From assembly GCA_020744425.1 (NCBI GenBank), contig JAGMUV010000019.1, forward strand, positions 186,001-250,000: a DNA stretch of 64,000 nucleotides, read 5' to 3'. Of the stretch, positions 1 to 11,271 are shown one piece after another. The first letter of the stretch is position 1. Every line of letters starts with the position of its first letter. Origin of the DNA: Dactylonectria macrodidyma. Lineage: Eukaryota; Ascomycota; Sordariomycetes; Hypocreales; Nectriaceae. Both the position numbers and the translations under genes were made by a program. The notes below the pieces were generated by a model. The model saw nothing but the letters and a program-made list of their open reading frames with translations. It searched no databases and was not told the DNA's origin.

Positions 1-194
1 GTTCTAGCATCGTCGGTCGCCCAGAGCCTGAGCGCAGCGGAGAATTTGTCGCGGTTGGATTCAATGGAGAGGGCATGGGTCGTTGTTTTGCTTGTGCCTC
101 AGTTATTTCAGATGCTATATTGGCCGAACTCAAGGGTGATAAGAACTGGCAGGCCCCAGAGTGGTTCCCACATTCCTACAGGAGGAACTTGTAG
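1..194 (+). CDS. FAD-dependent oxidoreductase (DAO-like), C-terminal end only
   Basis: The reading frame enters the window at base 3 and ends at TAG 192-194, giving the last 63 residues of a protein that starts to the left. The stretch GFNGEGMGR followed by an alanine/valine-rich helix is the usual C-terminal FAD-closing part of fungal D-amino-acid-oxidase-fold (DAO, PF01266) flavoproteins, where the Gly-rich loop contacts the flavin and the helix packs against the Rossmann domain. The final residues (WFPHSYRRNL) are typical of fungal members of unknown substrate. The family oxidises amines or amino acids with FAD. The substrate cannot be told from this piece, and membership of the catabolic block to its right is only positional. 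Confidence 0.7.
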   Translation, partial: SSIVGRPEPERSGEFVAVGFNGEGMGRCFACASVISDAILAELKGDKNWQAPEWFPHSYRRNL

Positions 195-1329
195 GAGATC
201 AAAACATCCATGACAAGTATATTTCAGACTGGCATCTTACACAATCATTCACCTAAACATCTCCTAGTGATTTTCTATCGTTCTCCGCCATCATACGCGA
301 GATCACGATTAGTAGTACCGGGAAAACCACGAAAGATCATAGTCTTTCGATTAAGCGGTAAAATAAGACGCCGGTTGTTATATTCGCCAATGAAAACGGA
401 GGCTAAGGAAGTAATGGCTCAATGGGCTATGAAGCTGAGTTTGCAGTGCTAAATCACTTCACATATGGTCAAGTTGAAGCCCAAACATAATACATAACTG
501 AGCATGTTGACACCCAAGATCAATTTCTTACCTACTGTACAAGCATTTATAAAGAATGTCCGGCTATATTCAAGCATAACGCTTTTTATGCGACTTTAAT
601 CGTTGTTCACTTACGGACAAAATGGGAGATCCTTTTTCCGCCAATCAAGCTATGCTAATAATCCTAATGGCCAGTTCACCATCATTCCATATCAACCCCG
701 CATTTCACAAGACCCAATGCTCAAAAACCGGTGCTAGTCTTAAAACATCCAGTCAGTCAAGCTCCGGGTTCTCCTTTTAGGTTAGATCTTGTTGTTGAAT
801 ACCCCGTACAGTGGAGCAGCTTGCTGTACCATAGTCGGTTATCGGTTGAGCATCCAGCGAGTGTCCATACCAGCTACTTTTGCAGATATTCAAACATACG
901 CCACAATAATCCGTTGAGATGATTATGACACCAGCTCCGTTGTATTCTCATCAGAAATTGTTCCACCAGTGCCGCTTCATACGCATTCAGTAGCCCAGGA
1001 TCTAGTAGGAAAATTACGAACCAGGAGATTGGAAACGCCTCCGGCGTTTGGTGTCTCCTGTCCCCAGGTCAATCTCCCCTGCTATTAGTCCTTGCGACCC
1101 CGGTTAGCTACAGGCCATTTGGCGAAAGAATGTTCAACTTCGACCCGTCAAAAAAGCTACTCTCCATATTCTCCCCATTGGTGGACATTTTTAATGACCC
1201 GTACCTCATGCGAGCCACAGCATCTAATTGATTCTACTACGTGGTATAAATGATGCACATTCTAGTTATTTCATCCGTCTGATTCCCAATCTATTCTCAT
1301 CTTGTCACATTCTACGACCCTCGTTGAAC
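195..1329. other. Intergenic, no gene recognised
   Basis: About 1.1 kb between the FAD oxidoreductase end and the GDSL esterase. Short open frames occur but none has family features or plausible splice partners. The right part is the presumed promoter of the esterase gene. Confidence 0.6.
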
Positions 1330-2199
1330 ATGAAGTATCCTCTATTTATCACCCTCCTCTCTGGGCTTTCCAGAGTGGTTTCAATGCCCGTTGAGGTCGA
1401 AACAAGAGCCAACAAACCCCCCGCATTTGTTTTAGCAGGGGACTCGACTACGGCTGTACAGAGCACCGGCGGAGGTGGTTGGGGTAACGGTTTCCTGAGT
1501 TTTCTTCGTAACTCTGCTTGGGGGGTTAACCTCGGACACAATGGTGCTACGACCGTCTCTTTTGTGAGTGGTGGCGATTGGGAAAACGTAAAGCAATACG
1601 TCGCGGACAACGTTGATGACTTTGACGTCTACGTCACCATCCAAGTAAGTCAGCTCGAATATTGAAGGATGTTCATCAGGACTGACGAAGAGTAACAGTT
1701 TGGACATAATGATCAAAAGACAAAGTATAACATCAGTCTTGATGAGTACCAAACCAACCTTGAGAACCTTGCGACAGAAGTGCGAGAGCTAGGTGGCCGC
1801 CCTGTGAGCTTAATCCGGCGCAAGAAAACCTCAACATTGATTGACAAAATCCAGATCCTAGTTACACCACTCACCCGGCGGAACTTTGTATCTGAGCACA
1901 ATGCAACAGACTCTCTGCATAACGAACGCCTGTACACAATCGCAGCGGCATCGGAAAGTCATACTAAGTATCTGGACCTTAACAAGAAAAGCCTCTGGTA
2001 TGTGAACTCCATTGGGGAGGAAGCCAGCCACGTATACAACCTGAACCCAGATGACAACACACATTTAAATGACTATGGGAGCGTGGTATTTGGGCGTATG
2101 GTGGCAGACTTGTTGTTGAAGAGGGAACCTCGCCTAGCTCATTGGATTTCACCGAACAGCACTCTGAGTGCCGCACTTGCGAAGGGTGTTCCAGCTTAG
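1330..2199 (+). CDS. Secreted GDSL/SGNH hydrolase, rhamnogalacturonan acetylesterase-like (CE12)
   Basis: Model: exons 1330-1644, 1699-1803 and 1855-2199 (introns 54 and 51 bp, both phase 0), 254 residues. The second intron is invisible as a frame break but its removal restores the block GGRP-ILVTPLTRR expected in this family. Residues 1-18 are a hydrophobic signal peptide. The nucleophile block is GDST at 37-40 (Ser39), the oxyanion block is GHND at 107-110, and the acid/base pair sits in DDNTHLN at about 206-212 (Asp207, His210). Together these are the SGNH catalytic set in the family's order, and the length is normal. CE12 enzymes remove acetyl groups from pectic rhamnogalacturonan outside the cell. 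The assignment to SGNH esterases is firm; the exact substrate is inferred from similarity to CE12. Confidence 0.88.
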
Positions 2200-3067
2200 A
2201 CTCAGGCTGGTCTGGTACGCTTTCAACTTGCTGAACAAGTATTCATGTTTATCAAAACACAAGGGTGTTGACATTTATCTACTAAAAGCATTGAAGTAGG
2301 TACTACTTCCTACGATTCACCTCGACTTCATTTTGAGTTGAAACTTGCAATCCTGAAAAGCCACTATCTCACCTTATACAACTGCTAAACAGTGAAAGGG
2401 GGAGTTAATCAAGATCATACCTCATTTTGGAACTGAAAACAAAGTGATTAAATGTCCCGGTTCGTAATGGGCTATGTCCTGATTGATGAATAGCAATGAA
2501 CTAGGTATGCATGATTAAAACTCTTCAATGTACTAACGCCTCGTAGATAAGTGACAGGTTATTGAAGGCTGCTGACTAAATGGAGCCACATTATCTCGCG
2601 CTCCGCGGAAGTCAAGGAATGGGCGACGTCGGAATTGAATGCCGGGTGGATATCTCGGACATGCTAAAAGTCAGCAAGCGCCAGGAAGACTTCTCCGTCG
2701 CTGAGTAATTGTCATGTACCGGCACAAGTGGGCATGAGTCGCCCAAAGAAAATTCTCCGCGCTAAGAGTGCCACCACTAACTCCAAGTTCAGGAACAAAC
2801 TTGGCAAGGCAAACACGACATGCTATAAATCGGGAGGAAGGCTCAGAGCAGTTATGCAACTAGTATAGTGATCCCACGCCACGAGAATTTCTCTCTCCTC
2901 TATTTGCAACGCTCCTACGACCCCCATCCAAGTACATTCCCCCCTCCTCTCCATCTATATCAAGTCAAGTAGCGGATTCTAGAATTATGTTGACATCCCT
3001 AGCAAACTGAGGCTCAGGTTCAACTGTCGCATCTCGCCAAGCAACCCAACTAACGCCAACTACCAAA
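2200..3067. other. Upstream region of the OYE gene
   Basis: No gene seen. The stretch contains GGGCATGAGTC at 2730-2740 and two copies of ACTAACGCC (2532-2540 and 3049-3057), sequence words that recur upstream of other genes in this block. Confidence 0.55.
2730..2740 (+). promoter_or_regulatory. CATGAGTC element upstream of OYE
   Basis: GGGCATGAGTC lies about 330 bp before the OYE start. It matches the first 11 bases of the 16-bp element found upstream of the aldehyde dehydrogenase and the sugar transporter. Here the AP-1-like core is degenerate at its last base (TGAGTCG). Function as a binding site is inferred. Confidence 0.4.
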
Positions 3068-4177
3068 ATGGCCAAAAGTCGCCTGCTCACCCCTCTCTCC
3101 GTTGGCAACATTCAGCTGAAGCACCGCGTTGGATTATGCCCACTGACGCGATTCCGAGCCAGTGATGGCCATGTGCCGTCCGATTTGATGGTCGAGTACT
3201 ACAGTCAACGTGGTTCCGTGAGTGGGACGTTGCTCGTTGCTGAGGGAACCTTCATATCCGTTGAGGATGGAGGCTACGCCAACGTCCCCGGCATTTACAC
3301 TAAAGAACAAATCGAAGCCTGGAAAAAGGTGACGGACGCCGTGCACAACAATGGAAGTTACATGTTTTGCCAGTTGTGGGCACTGGGCCGTGCCGCTGAC
3401 CCCGAGGTCACCGCAACTGAGGGAACCACTATTGCCAGCTCTGATGTCCTTCCAATCGATGCAAAGTCGCCGCGACCTCGACGACTTACTATCGACGAAA
3501 TCAAACTCAGGGTCCAGAATTACGTTAATGCCGCCAAAAATGCAATCGCTGCGGGATTCGACGGCGTTGAGCTCCACGGCGCCAACGGATACTTGATTGA
3601 TCAATTCTTGCAAGACTGTTGCAATCAACGCGATGACGAGTACGGCGGCAGCATTGAGAACCGATCTCGTTTCGCCCTTGAAGTTGTCAAGGCTGTCTCT
3701 GAAGCTATCGGCCCAGAGAGAACTGCCATCCGATTTAGTCCTTGGAGTACCTACAACGGCATGAGAATGGAGGACCCCATCCCTCAGTTCTCGGACATCA
3801 TCGAAAAGCTGTCGAAGCTCAATCTCGCCTATCTGCATCTTGTAGAATCTAGAATTGCAGGTAGCGCCGACGTAGAAGCTGACGACAAGCTTACGTTTGC
3901 CTACAACCTTTGGGACGGCCCAATTCTCGTTGCGGGAGGTCTCAAACCAGACGTGGCCCATCGCCTTGTAGATGAGGAGCATCCCCAGAAGAACATTGTT
4001 GCAATGTTTGGCCGTTCATTTATCTCAACACCAGATCTCCCTTTCAGGATCGCAAAAGGATTGGATCTCAACCCCTACATTCGGGACACTTTTTATACTG
4101 CAAAGTCGCCTGTTGGGTACATTGATTATCCGTTCAGCAAGGAATATCTTGCTGAAAGAGTAGCTCAGAGGGGATGA
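3068..4177 (+). CDS. Old Yellow Enzyme family NADH:flavin oxidoreductase (ene-reductase)
   Basis: A single intronless frame of 369 residues, the usual OYE length. The N-terminus carries the family start (LLTPLSVGN, then HRVGLCPLTRFRA), and the FMN/substrate region is GVELHGANGYL with His170 and Asn173, the pair that binds the carbonyl oxygen of enones. It is followed by the signature DEYGGSIENRSRF and by the phosphate-binding segment VAGGL...MFGRSFISTPD. OYEs reduce the C=C bond of alpha,beta-unsaturated ketones and aldehydes with NAD(P)H and FMN in the cytosol. Close to a monooxygenase, a lactonase-like enzyme and dehydrogenases, a role in saturating a cyclic enone before ring cleavage is plausible, but that is inference. 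Confidence 0.93.
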   Translation: MAKSRLLTPLSVGNIQLKHRVGLCPLTRFRASDGHVPSDLMVEYYSQRGSVSGTLLVAEGTFISVEDGGYANVPGIYTKEQIEAWKKVTDAVHNNGSYMFCQLWALGRAADPEVTATEGTTIASSDVLPIDAKSPRPRRLTIDEIKLRVQNYVNAAKNAIAAGFDGVELHGANGYLIDQFLQDCCNQRDDEYGGSIENRSRFALEVVKAVSEAIGPERTAIRFSPWSTYNGMRMEDPIPQFSDIIEKLSKLNLAYLHLVESRIAGSADVEADDKLTFAYNLWDGPILVAGGLKPDVAHRLVDEEHPQKNIVAMFGRSFISTPDLPFRIAKGLDLNPYIRDTFYTAKSPVGYIDYPFSKEYLAERVAQRG

Positions 4178-4531
4178 TAGTTTGGTTTCGTTTTTGTCTA
4201 GTCTATTAATGAGCAACGACACAATGGAAATAAGTTTCCCTCTACAATACTTGATCACTTATCTCACATATTTTTAATGCATTCAATTTATGACAGGATG
4301 CGGACTGCACTGTCCAAAGAAATGCGTGTAGATGCTAATACGAGAGTGCGGCTTGCACTATGTCAGATTTCTTTATTTACATCACTCATCTTCAAGATAA
4401 GAAAATTTTGAAACAAGTAATCCATCTTCAACGCACTAGCAAAAATTGCTAATATGAGACAACGATAGACAAGAGAGACACGAGGTGTAATGCAGAGGCT
4501 GTAAAATAACCTAAATACAGACTTGCATCTC
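4178..4531. other. Convergent 3' region between OYE and aldehyde dehydrogenase
   Basis: 354 bp, AT-rich, holding the 3' ends of two converging genes. No feature recognised. Confidence 0.6.
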
Positions 4532-6273
4532 TTAAAAATTGAGGTTGATCAAGACTGTCTTCGGCTCCGTGTATGCCCTAAGCGCAAACTCGCCAAATTC
4601 TCTCCCAATCCCACTTTCTTTTGTCCCTCCAAACGGGGTTGAACAATGAATCAAGCTGATACAGTTCACGCCCACAACCCCAGAGTCAAATCTCGAAGCC
4701 AGTTGAAGTGCCCTATTGATGTTCTGGGTAAAAACTCCAGACATAAGACCATATGCGCTGTCGTTAGATCTCGCAATTACTTCCTCTTCAGTCTCAAACT
4801 TGTTGATAACGACGACAGGACCAAATATCTCATCCTTGTAAATGGAAGCGTCCGGTGTGGTGTTGGCGAATATGGTTGGTTGGAGATAATATCCCTACAC
4901 TGTGGTTAGCCAACTACTCCCAAACAAGAAATCACCATTCAACACGATACCTTTGATCCAATACCGCTTCCACCTGCTAGCAGCTCTCCTTCGCCTTTGT
5001 TCTTTGCATTTTTAATGAACCCAAGGATCCTCTCATATTGACTCTTGTCAACCACTGGTCCAATCTCCATTCCTTCTTTCTCAGGATCTCCAAGCACGTC
5101 GAGCTTTTCATTGATCATTTGAGCATATGCTTCCACAAACTTGTCATAAATCCCGGCTTGCACATATACTCGTGTCGCGGCGAAACATATTTGACCCGAG
5201 TTGCTTGTGAGTGCGTTGACAGTCCTATTTGAGACAACATGTGTCAGCACCGAAACAAACGTGTGGACGGGCAACTAACCATTTCACGGCATTCGGCAAA
5301 TCAGCATCATCAAAAACAACAGCAGGACTCTTTCCACCCAATTCAAGAGTCACTCTCTTCAGATTGCTCTTTGCTGCCATAACTTGGACTGCTTTTCCAG
5401 TAGGTACACTGCCCGTAAAGCTGACTTTTGCCACTTGCATGTGAGAAGCAAGCAGCTGACCAGTACTCCCGTCGCCTCCAAGGACCTGAAAGACTCCAGG
5501 AGGAAACCCTGCTTTTAAAATGAGTTTTCCGAGTGCGGCTGCCGCAAAAGGCGTCTTTTCACTCGGTTTGAGAATAAAGACATTTCCTGTTGCAAGCGCC
5601 GGCGCTGCTTTGAGGCCCACAGAAGCCAAAGGTCCATTCCAGGGGATGATTCTAGTGAACTGTTAGGACTTTGTATGGATTGCAACAGCTCAATCATACC
5701 CAGCAACGACACCAAGTGGCTCATTGTGCACCACCTTGTAAAACCCATCATCTGGTGGGAAGAATTGCCCGCTATGCTTGTCGGTCCACCCAGCGTAATA
5801 ACGGAAGCAAGTGATAGCTGTGCCAATTTCCCCCATGCCGAAGGGATTGGGCGGTGCGCCAAGGGTGAGGCGAGTTAGGCGAGCCAACTCCTCCTGGTTT
5901 TCCTCGAGGAGATCTGCAAACCTCAGCAACAGTTTCTGTCGCTCTTGGCCGGTCATGGATCTCCATGGCGATCCATGCTTGAATGCTTCTTGGGCATGAT
6001 TGACGGCAGCGTTTACATCTTCTTCGGCAGCAATTGGCACTTTGTCGCTAACAAGCGCACCAGTTGCTGGGCAGTATACGGAGATCCTTCCATCAAAGTT
6101 TAATGAGAGCATTCTGTGGATTTGTGGGGTGCCTGAACGTACGTTTTTGGGTTTTTAGCTGCGACATACTGGAAGCAAGCGACGGTCAGAAGCATTCTCT
6201 CTAGAGATGGGTAAAATCATACTTCATTATTAATGAAAAGTTGGGTGAGGTGATCAGGTAAAGGTGATTCCAT
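4532..6273 (-). CDS. NAD(P)-dependent aldehyde dehydrogenase
   Basis: Model on the minus strand: exons 6273-6223, 6168-6143, 6086-5700, 5651-5280, 5224-4951 and 4894-4532, 490 residues. Exon 2 is only 26 nt. The start at 6273 was chosen because it adds the conserved N-terminal strand LFINNE and joins smoothly to ISVYCPATGA, whereas the ATG at 6112 lies inside an intron. The proton-acceptor glutamate is in LELGGK (Glu258) and the nucleophile in NSGQICFAA (Cys292). The C-terminal FGGTKESGIGREFG motif is complete. The family oxidises aldehydes to acids; the substrate is unknown. It converges with OYE, and its upstream region carries the 16-bp element shared with the sugar transporter, which suggests co-regulation. 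Confidence 0.93.
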
Positions 6274-6613
6274 GGTCACAACAAACGGTTGATGAGAGAC
6301 AAAAGCAAGTAGTCTAAGACAACGATGGTGCTAACAACACAATTTCACCCTGAGCGCAAAATAAAGGTTATGATATATCGTAATATTCGCCGTCGAGACC
6401 TCGTTACAGTTCCACTCAACTTGAATGATTAATGGCCTTTGAAGAGGCATACGCAAATGAACAACTCAATCATGGCTCATTGGTGCGGAGTCGTTACCCT
6501 GCAGTGATGAGGCATGGTGGGTCATGTTGTTCAATGTCCTATTATGGAGTAGGCTAGTAGATACGTACAGTAAGTAGTCCAATACGCTCCCCGTCCATGA
6601 CCAATGTGTGCCC

Positions 6614-6622
6614 TGACTCATG
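6614..6622 (-). promoter_or_regulatory. TGACTCATG (AP-1-like) site
   Basis: TGACTCATG, the reverse complement of CATGAGTCA, lies about 340 bp upstream of the aldehyde dehydrogenase start and about 80 bp from the 16-bp element. The pair forms an inverted arrangement. Confidence 0.4.
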
Positions 6623-6695
6623 GACACGACCCGCTTCCTCTTGCGGTCCCCGCTTATAATGGTCAATGTCACCAGCGAGTCAGTAGGAGAAAGAG

Positions 6696-6711
6696 GGGCA
6701 TGAGTCAGTGA
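6696..6711 (+). promoter_or_regulatory. 16-bp element GGGCATGAGTCAGTGA, copy 1
   Basis: Identical over 16 bases to 11526-11541 upstream of the sugar transporter. It contains the AP-1/Gcn4-type core TGAGTCA. In both places ACTAACGC follows shortly after (here 6727-6734). The identity is seen directly; binding by a regulator is inferred. Confidence 0.5.
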
Positions 6712-7188
6712 ACTGAGTGGCGATGCACTAACGCGCAACCGTGCTTGGCCATCGCCCAGGGCGGCCCTTGCAAGCCCGTCGAACATGACATGGCCAAGAA
6801 ACCGTGGTATCTACTGTGACTTCATTTAGGGTCGCAGGAGTTTGAGACAATGATTCACAAACTGTGCGTATGTTGAGTCGCGCTCAGATCAGCTTCCGTA
6901 CCGTCAAATATTTGTGATGACGTTAAGGCAGATACATCTACAAGGGGCTGCGAAACTGGCTTGATTGGTAAAAGGCGGCTAGTCGAGTTAAAGAATAAAG
7001 ATTACATGCTTTGGGTAATTGGTATTCATCATTTCCAGACAACATTGGCTGTCATCATAGTCTACAAATCCCACAGTTCTATTGCGCGGAAATTGGAATA
7101 AAACGCCTTGTTCCATGTCTAAGATACAACGGTGTTAGGTAAATAGAGTGTCAAACTGACAAGACTCTATGTTGGGGGCAGTGCTCAG

Positions 7189-8830
7189 TCACTCTTGATT
7201 ATATATCGCCGAGGTTATTGCAGGAAAGCAGCTTTGGAATTCTGGCGAGACCGTCCAATTGCTCAGTTTGCGGATATGTTTCTCAAAGATTGAGTGCAGG
7301 ACGGCTTCGTTTTCGATATCAGCCACTGCATCTAGATTGTCAAATTTCCAGTTGATGGTGACGTGTTGGGAGTAGTAGTCTGAAAACAGCTGGAAGGGAT
7401 ATTTGTCGGGATTCTCGATCAAAATATCTCGAACCCTGGGCCTAAATGAAATCAGACCAAATGTCAGGTAAGTCAGGGAGGTTCACATACCAAGGGATAT
7501 TATCGATCCACATGGGATATGCTGTGGTGATCTGCGTTACAGTTGGTCTTAGCCAGGACGGCATTGATTCGTAGTTTTCTTTGGTCGAGTGGATCTGCCA
7601 CTGATTGTGCGAGTTAGATATTGCATCTCAGAGCACCATCAATGCGGGAGTTCTGGGGAGGATAAAGCTTACCCTCATTGTGTGGGACATTAAATAGAAG
7701 AAGGCTAGCCTTTCTGGTAACTCGACGAAGGGAAATGTTGAGAGGACGCGCGACATGATGCCACTCAAGGGATGGACAGAGTCTACCCGACCGTCGTCGA
7801 TGAGAGCAGCGACTGTTGGCTTCTGCGGGCCAACGACAGTCTGGATACTTTGGCCAGATGAAATTGCATTTCTTGAAGATTTTAAAAAGTCGAGTAAGAT
7901 CTGGTCCAAGGGGCATGTAGAAGATTGATGGGCAGGGAGGACACTGAATGGCGGTGAACTGGCTGTGTGGGAGTGGCTCGACTCCATTGTCGAGCTTGCC
8001 GGCGTTGGGATATGCGGACAGGGTTGGTAATGCGGCTCATGAGAATTGTCTGTGGCAATACTTGGGCCTGTGGGGTGATCTAGTGCATGCTGTTCGGTTT
8101 GGACGATGCGGTTGCTTCTTGGCGGGGACGGAGGACCGGAAGGACTGGCTGGAGCATTGTCCTGTAGGCCGTCGGCGCCATTGTTGCCATCATTTCCGAT
8201 GGTTCCACGAATCCTCACATGGTCATGATGATGAGGATTTGTTTGACGATCGACTGTAGTGAAGTGATGACCTCCTGTTTCCAAGTCGCCAGTTGCTTGG
8301 CCTACGTCGACAGTTGGAGGGGGAGGAAGATGCCAATTTTGGTCATGAGTCGCGGAGTTGGAGTCGGAGTTGGAGTTGGAATCAATGTCGATGACTTCGT
8401 CTCCAAGATGCATACCATCATCCTCGTCGATTTCACTCAGGCTACTTGAATCGTTGCCATGTCTGGCGTTGATACTCTCAAGTGGGGGGAAATTTGCGAT
8501 GGCTGACGAGCCACCCAAGTCGACCCTGTTCTGGCTGACGGCTGTGGAGACCAAGTTAAGTACAGCCTCCAAGCAGTTCGCGAGATTTGCGTTCTTCTTG
8601 TAGACCTTTTGAAGCTCGTTCTCCTTCTGATCGCACGTCTCTTTGAGCTCCGCGAACTGCCGTTCCAGAGTTGAGATGCAGTCCTTTGTCCGCTGGCGAA
8701 AGGCTCTTTGGGCTCGCCGATCAACGATGCGTTTCTGCTGGATCTGCTCGTCCGTGAGATGGGACACTTTTCTCGTACGTTTTCGGGGGGCATTTGCACC
8801 CAGCGCTCTCGTTGGGGTCGGGTCGCTCAT
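7189..8830 (-). CDS. bZIP transcription factor with C-terminal DUF3425 domain
   Basis: Model on the minus strand: exons 8830-7673, 7600-7491 and 7441-7189, 506 residues. An in-frame ATG at 8890 would add 20 residues; 8830 was preferred because MSDPTPTRALG looks like a normal start. The basic region is at about 31-50 (QKRIVDRRAQRAFRQRTKD) and a leucine-rich coiled coil follows to about 83. A long Ser/Pro/His-rich middle leads to the DUF3425 domain, which contains W-x-I, PYPMWID-type and IENPDKYPF blocks split across the last two introns. At the position where most bZIPs have the base-contacting Asn, this protein has Asp (DRRAQR), as in some fungal DUF3425 bZIPs, so its DNA preference may differ from classical AP-1. 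Its position suggests a local regulator. Confidence 0.88.
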
Positions 8831-9372
8831 GTTGATTGCAGAGGCAGAGGGATACGTAAGGATGGGGGCTTGTCTGGAGGTGAAAAGCATCCCCGCATTT
8901 CACATTTTGCACGTAACCGAGGTGAGGAACTCCACACCCTCCGCTATCTGGGGAAAGCGGGGGAAGTCCTTGAGTTGGGGCGTCTTGAGCTACGCCTAGA
9001 ATGGGGTAGTTGAGATCTGGGGTGGTGTAGTCTGTGACTAGAGTGGTGTATTGGTGGCAAACGCATGAATCGCAATGTGGAGGAGGATTTGGGTCACATT
9101 GGGGCAGCAAAATCATCACGAGGACAAGACACAAATGGGAAATTCTTTCTTCCATTGGCGCAGAAACGTAAGGTACTCCATTTCCTAGATGTGGGTCATG
9201 GGCTCTGCGACCATAGGTAAATGTTCAAGTAAATAAAACAAGAAGGGAAAAGAGTGAAAGACTGTAACCACCATTCTCGTGAAGTATTGAGACATGGTCG
9301 TGTCGTCTCTTTGGCCGGATTGAGGTAAGTCATTCCTAGCGACTGACTCTAGTGACTGAATCAAAAGCGATT
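8831..9372. other. Intergenic between bZIP start and sugar transporter end
   Basis: 542 bp, the presumed bZIP promoter. No other feature recognised. Confidence 0.5.
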
Positions 9373-11271
9373 TTATGTACGGGTGACTTCGACGTGATCA
9401 TCGGTGCTGGCCCCGTTGGCAAGCTGGTCCTTTTCGTCAACAACGGGTGTTGCTTGCCCACTTTCATCGTCAAATGGAGAGTGAGAGGCGAAGATGTAGT
9501 CTATTTCCTCGAGAGTCTTGCCGCTGGTCTATTAATAGTTTGTCAGTTGATGTGCATGTTATCGCAGGGTTGCTAGAAACTGTACCTCAGGTAGGAAAAA
9601 GTACACGAATGGGATATTGAGGAGGATCATGACGCAGAATAGGAGATAGAACTTCCAGCCAGCCGATTCGATTGCGTATGGCGTGATCAATGCGATGACC
9701 TAAAGAACAAACCATATTAGTGAGATGTCCAACCGTTCATCAGGCCCAAATACTTACAAAGGTCCACATCCACTCCGAGAATGTAGCAACAGCAGATCCA
9801 ATATGCCGTAGCTGAAGAGTCGTGATTTCGGGGGCATAGAGCCAGGGAATTGAGTTCCACGACATGCCGAACGAGATCTCGTACAGAAACAACATTGCCA
9901 ATGCCAATTTCGCCATTGCATCAGAGTTGACAGCGATGCCGGCAGTAAAGATGGCCATAGTAATGAAAAGGGCGACTGAACCAAGTAATAGCATCGGCCG
10001 TCGGCCAATCTTGTCCAGTAAAATCATGGGAGGAAACGTTCCCAGCCAGAATGCAATCTGAATACATCCCGCCACCAGACTGGCCGTGTTCCGCTCCAGC
10101 CCAACATTGGTCTCGAGGACGATGGTGACGTAAAATGCAATAACGTTGATGCCGGTGAACTGCTGCCAGAATTGAATCATGAAGCATAAAGCCAAACGCC
10201 GGGTGTTTTTGAGTTCCGTCTTGTCGTTCAACAGGCTCTTGACTGAGAACTTTGGCGCTTCTCGTTCCAGCCTGAGAGATGTCTCCAGTTCCTCTTCAAC
10301 CTTCTTGATTCGGGGGTCGTCCGTGCTGCAGTCTTGTAGTCTTGCCAACACTGAAATAGATTCGGTCTTGAAATCGTGCGAGTATAACCATCTATCAAAG
10401 GCATGTTAGTCAATCCTGACTGGGAAAGGTAGGGAGACATGTCCAGAGCTGACCTGGGGGTTTCGGGCAAAAAGGGAAGCGTCATCAACGTGACTAGCGC
10501 AAAGACGTTCTGGAACGCGATTGGAAATCTCCACACCACCTGAATGTATCAGCACGAACCATGATATAAGAAGCGAGCAGTGAGATCTAACTTCCCCATT
10601 GAGATGCTTGATGGTGCCATAATCTAGCCAGTATGCAACTACAGTACCAAACTAGTCATCTGAGTTAGAATGTTTAACAGTCGAAGTTGTCATCAACTTA
10701 CGATAACAATAGATAACTGTATAGCAATAGATCGGCCACGCTTCTTGGCAGGCGAGCATTCTGAGACGTAGACCGGGACCGTGGACGTAATCATTCCTGG
10801 AGGAAGAGCAAGTCAGTAAGCGCGATACACCAGGATATTCGATCTGGAAGACTCACCATTTCCAACGCCCGATATAAGTCTTCCTGCGATGAACTGGGCA
10901 GGCCCGTAAATCGCTGTTTGGATGATTCCACCAACAACCATGATAGCGCATCCCCAGACAATTGACTTCTTCCTACCCAGTTTATTGCCAGCTACGGCGG
11001 CAACGACGCACCCAACCAAACACCCAACATTGTACAGAGCAACAATGAGACCGAGGAAGCTCGATGATGGATTTCCGAGAATGGCGAGGAAGGTAGGTTC
11101 GGTTACAAGACCTCCGACAACTCCCTGTCAAAGTAAGAATTAGTTGTAAACCGGCAGAGCTTCGAGTTGGCCGTAACGTACCTGGTCGTATCCAAAAAGA
11201 AGGTAAGAGCTGCCTGCACTGAAGGTGATGGCAGCATGGAGATACTTGCCGCGGATGTTTTGACCGATCAT
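9373..11271 (-). CDS. MFS sugar-type proton symporter
   Basis: Model on the minus strand: exons 11271-11182, 11124-10857, 10796-10702, 10651-10592, 10539-10454, 10391-9758, 9699-9586 and 9528-9373 (eight exons, introns 50-62 bp), 500 residues. A stop codon sits a few codons before the ATG at 11271, supporting this start. Sugar-transporter signatures are in order: LGRKKS after helix 2 (79-84), RLISGVGNG, PVYVSECSPAKKRG, the central PETPRWLY (196-203), the second-half loop DKIGRRP, and the C-terminal PETSGKTLEEID (448-459). Twelve membrane helices are expected. Family members import hexoses, other polyols and sometimes aromatic acids; the cargo here is unknown. In context it may import the substrate of the neighbouring pathway. 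Confidence 0.92.

Larger units (their letters stand above)
6274..7188. other. Upstream region of the aldehyde dehydrogenase gene / 3' side of the bZIP gene
   Basis: No gene recognised in these 915 bp. The frames present lack family features. The region holds two AP-1-like sites in opposite orientation (6614-6622 and 6701-6707) and ACTAACGC at 6727-6734. Confidence 0.55.

Noticed and set aside
3134..3982. Long 282-residue open frame antisense to the OYE gene
   Set aside because: It is a shadow frame created by codon use of the OYE gene and has no family features.
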